Origin: a candidate division LCP-89 bacterium
Lineage (GTDB): Bacteria; Electryoneota; B3-LCP
NCBI GenBank assembly: GCA_025774735.1
Contig: JALGZU010000224.1
Location: 1 to 5,594, forward strand
DNA length: 5,594 nt
Direction of reading: 5' to 3'
Each line of letters begins with the position of its first letter. Position 1 is the stretch's first letter. Made by a program: the position numbers and the translations under genes. Below are positions 5,464-5,594 of this stretch, piece by piece. Under the pieces are notes generated by a model. The model searched no databases and was not told where the DNA came from. It saw nothing but the letters and a program-made list of their open reading frames with translations.

Positions 5464-5475
5464 TATAAAACCTGC
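5464..5475 (+). promoter_or_regulatory. Ambiguous promoter-like element between arsR and the next gene
   Basis: GG (5462-5463) and GC (5474-5475) are spaced by 10 bp, with CTGCA at the -12 side, as in sigma-54 promoters, but the -24 side (AGGTAT) is poor. The same stretch contains TATAAA (5464-5469), a 5 of 6 sigma-70 -10 with a weak -35 CTGTAA at 17 bp. Either could drive the gene at 5524; neither is strong. Confidence 0.22.
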
Positions 5476-5523
5476 ATTCGATCATCGTGAACGAGCCGAA
5501 CTCTGCAAGATGTCGAGGAGACT

Positions 5524-5594
5524 ATGAAACCCTGGCTACGCTGGACCATTCTGGCTGTTGTTTTCGTTGCGGCCCTGTCAATCATTATTTTTAA
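5524..5594 (+). CDS. Start of a protein with N-terminal membrane anchor or signal peptide (partial)
   Basis: Only 23 codons are visible before the right edge. Residues 1-7 (MKPWLRW) carry positive charges and are followed by an uninterrupted hydrophobic stretch from about residue 8 to 23 (TILAVVFVAALSIIIF), which fits a signal peptide or a type II membrane anchor, so the protein is likely exported or membrane-bound. The ATG at 5524 is preceded by GAGGAG (5515-5520), a strong ribosome site with short spacing. It lies 77 nt after arsR in the same direction and may belong to the same regulon. Thioredoxin-like or permease proteins are common partners of arsR genes in such genomes, but nothing in these residues shows which this is. 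Confidence 0.65.
   Translation, partial: MKPWLRWTILAVVFVAALSIIIF

Noticed and set aside
5451..5515. CGACAT / ATGTCG inverted repeat between arsR and the next gene
   Set aside because: Six-base arms 53 bp apart are expected by chance; the right arm overlaps the ribosome site region.
5271..5585. 104-codon open frame on the minus strand at the right end
   Set aside because: It overlaps the C-terminal half of arsR and the next gene's ribosome site and signal segment; Pro/Ser-rich shadow composition.

Overview
The window looks like a piece of a Gram-negative, sigma-54-using environmental bacterium. The base composition is moderately GC-rich. A long-chain acyl-CoA synthetase, an NtrC-type two-component system with an extra stand-alone receiver, and an ArsR repressor together recall Desulfuromonadales/Geobacter-like or other deltaproteobacterial-type genomes. 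That placement is an inference from gene style only; no phylogenetic marker is present.

Layout. (1) 1-1235, minus strand: N-terminal 411 codons of an AMP-forming acyl-CoA synthetase that runs off the left edge; its open frame is intact but appears to lack about eight residues in a conserved segment. (2) 1236-1483: 248 bp without a gene, holding a perfect 9-bp inverted repeat. (3) 1484-1765, minus: a 93-residue helical protein of unknown function. (4) 1766-1946: divergent control region with a sigma-70-like promoter toward the right, a Crp/Fnr-like GTGA-N6-TCAC element and repeats of CCGGTG. (5) 1947-3092 and 3106-4494, plus: a coupled pair encoding a soluble receiver-histidine kinase (REC-HisKA-HATPase) and an NtrC-family sigma-54 activator (REC-AAA+-Fis HTH). 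(6) 4495-4611: spacer with a good -24/-12 (sigma-54) promoter match. (7) 4612-4977, plus: a single-domain response regulator, closed by a strong intrinsic terminator at 4996-5027. (8) 5060-5109: an ArsR promoter overlapped by a perfect 9-6-9 palindromic operator. (9) 5123-5446, plus: an ArsR/SmtB repressor with a Cys-x-Cys sensor motif. (10) 5524-5594, plus: start of a protein with an N-terminal membrane segment or signal anchor, cut by the right edge.

How it fits together (inference). The kinase has no membrane segment and begins with a complete receiver, so it probably takes input from another kinase or a cytoplasmic partner and phosphorylates the NtrC-type regulator encoded 13 nt downstream. 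The regulator's AAA+ domain keeps the GAFTGA loop needed to contact sigma-54, and the next gene has a sigma-54-type promoter. This suggests a small circuit in which the activator turns on a stand-alone receiver that could feed back as a phosphate sink or signal onward. The arsR unit after the terminator is a separate, self-repressing metal(loid)- or thiol-responsive unit. The main points for a second look are the sigma-54 circuit, the missing segment in the synthetase, the arsR operator and the unknown 93-residue protein.
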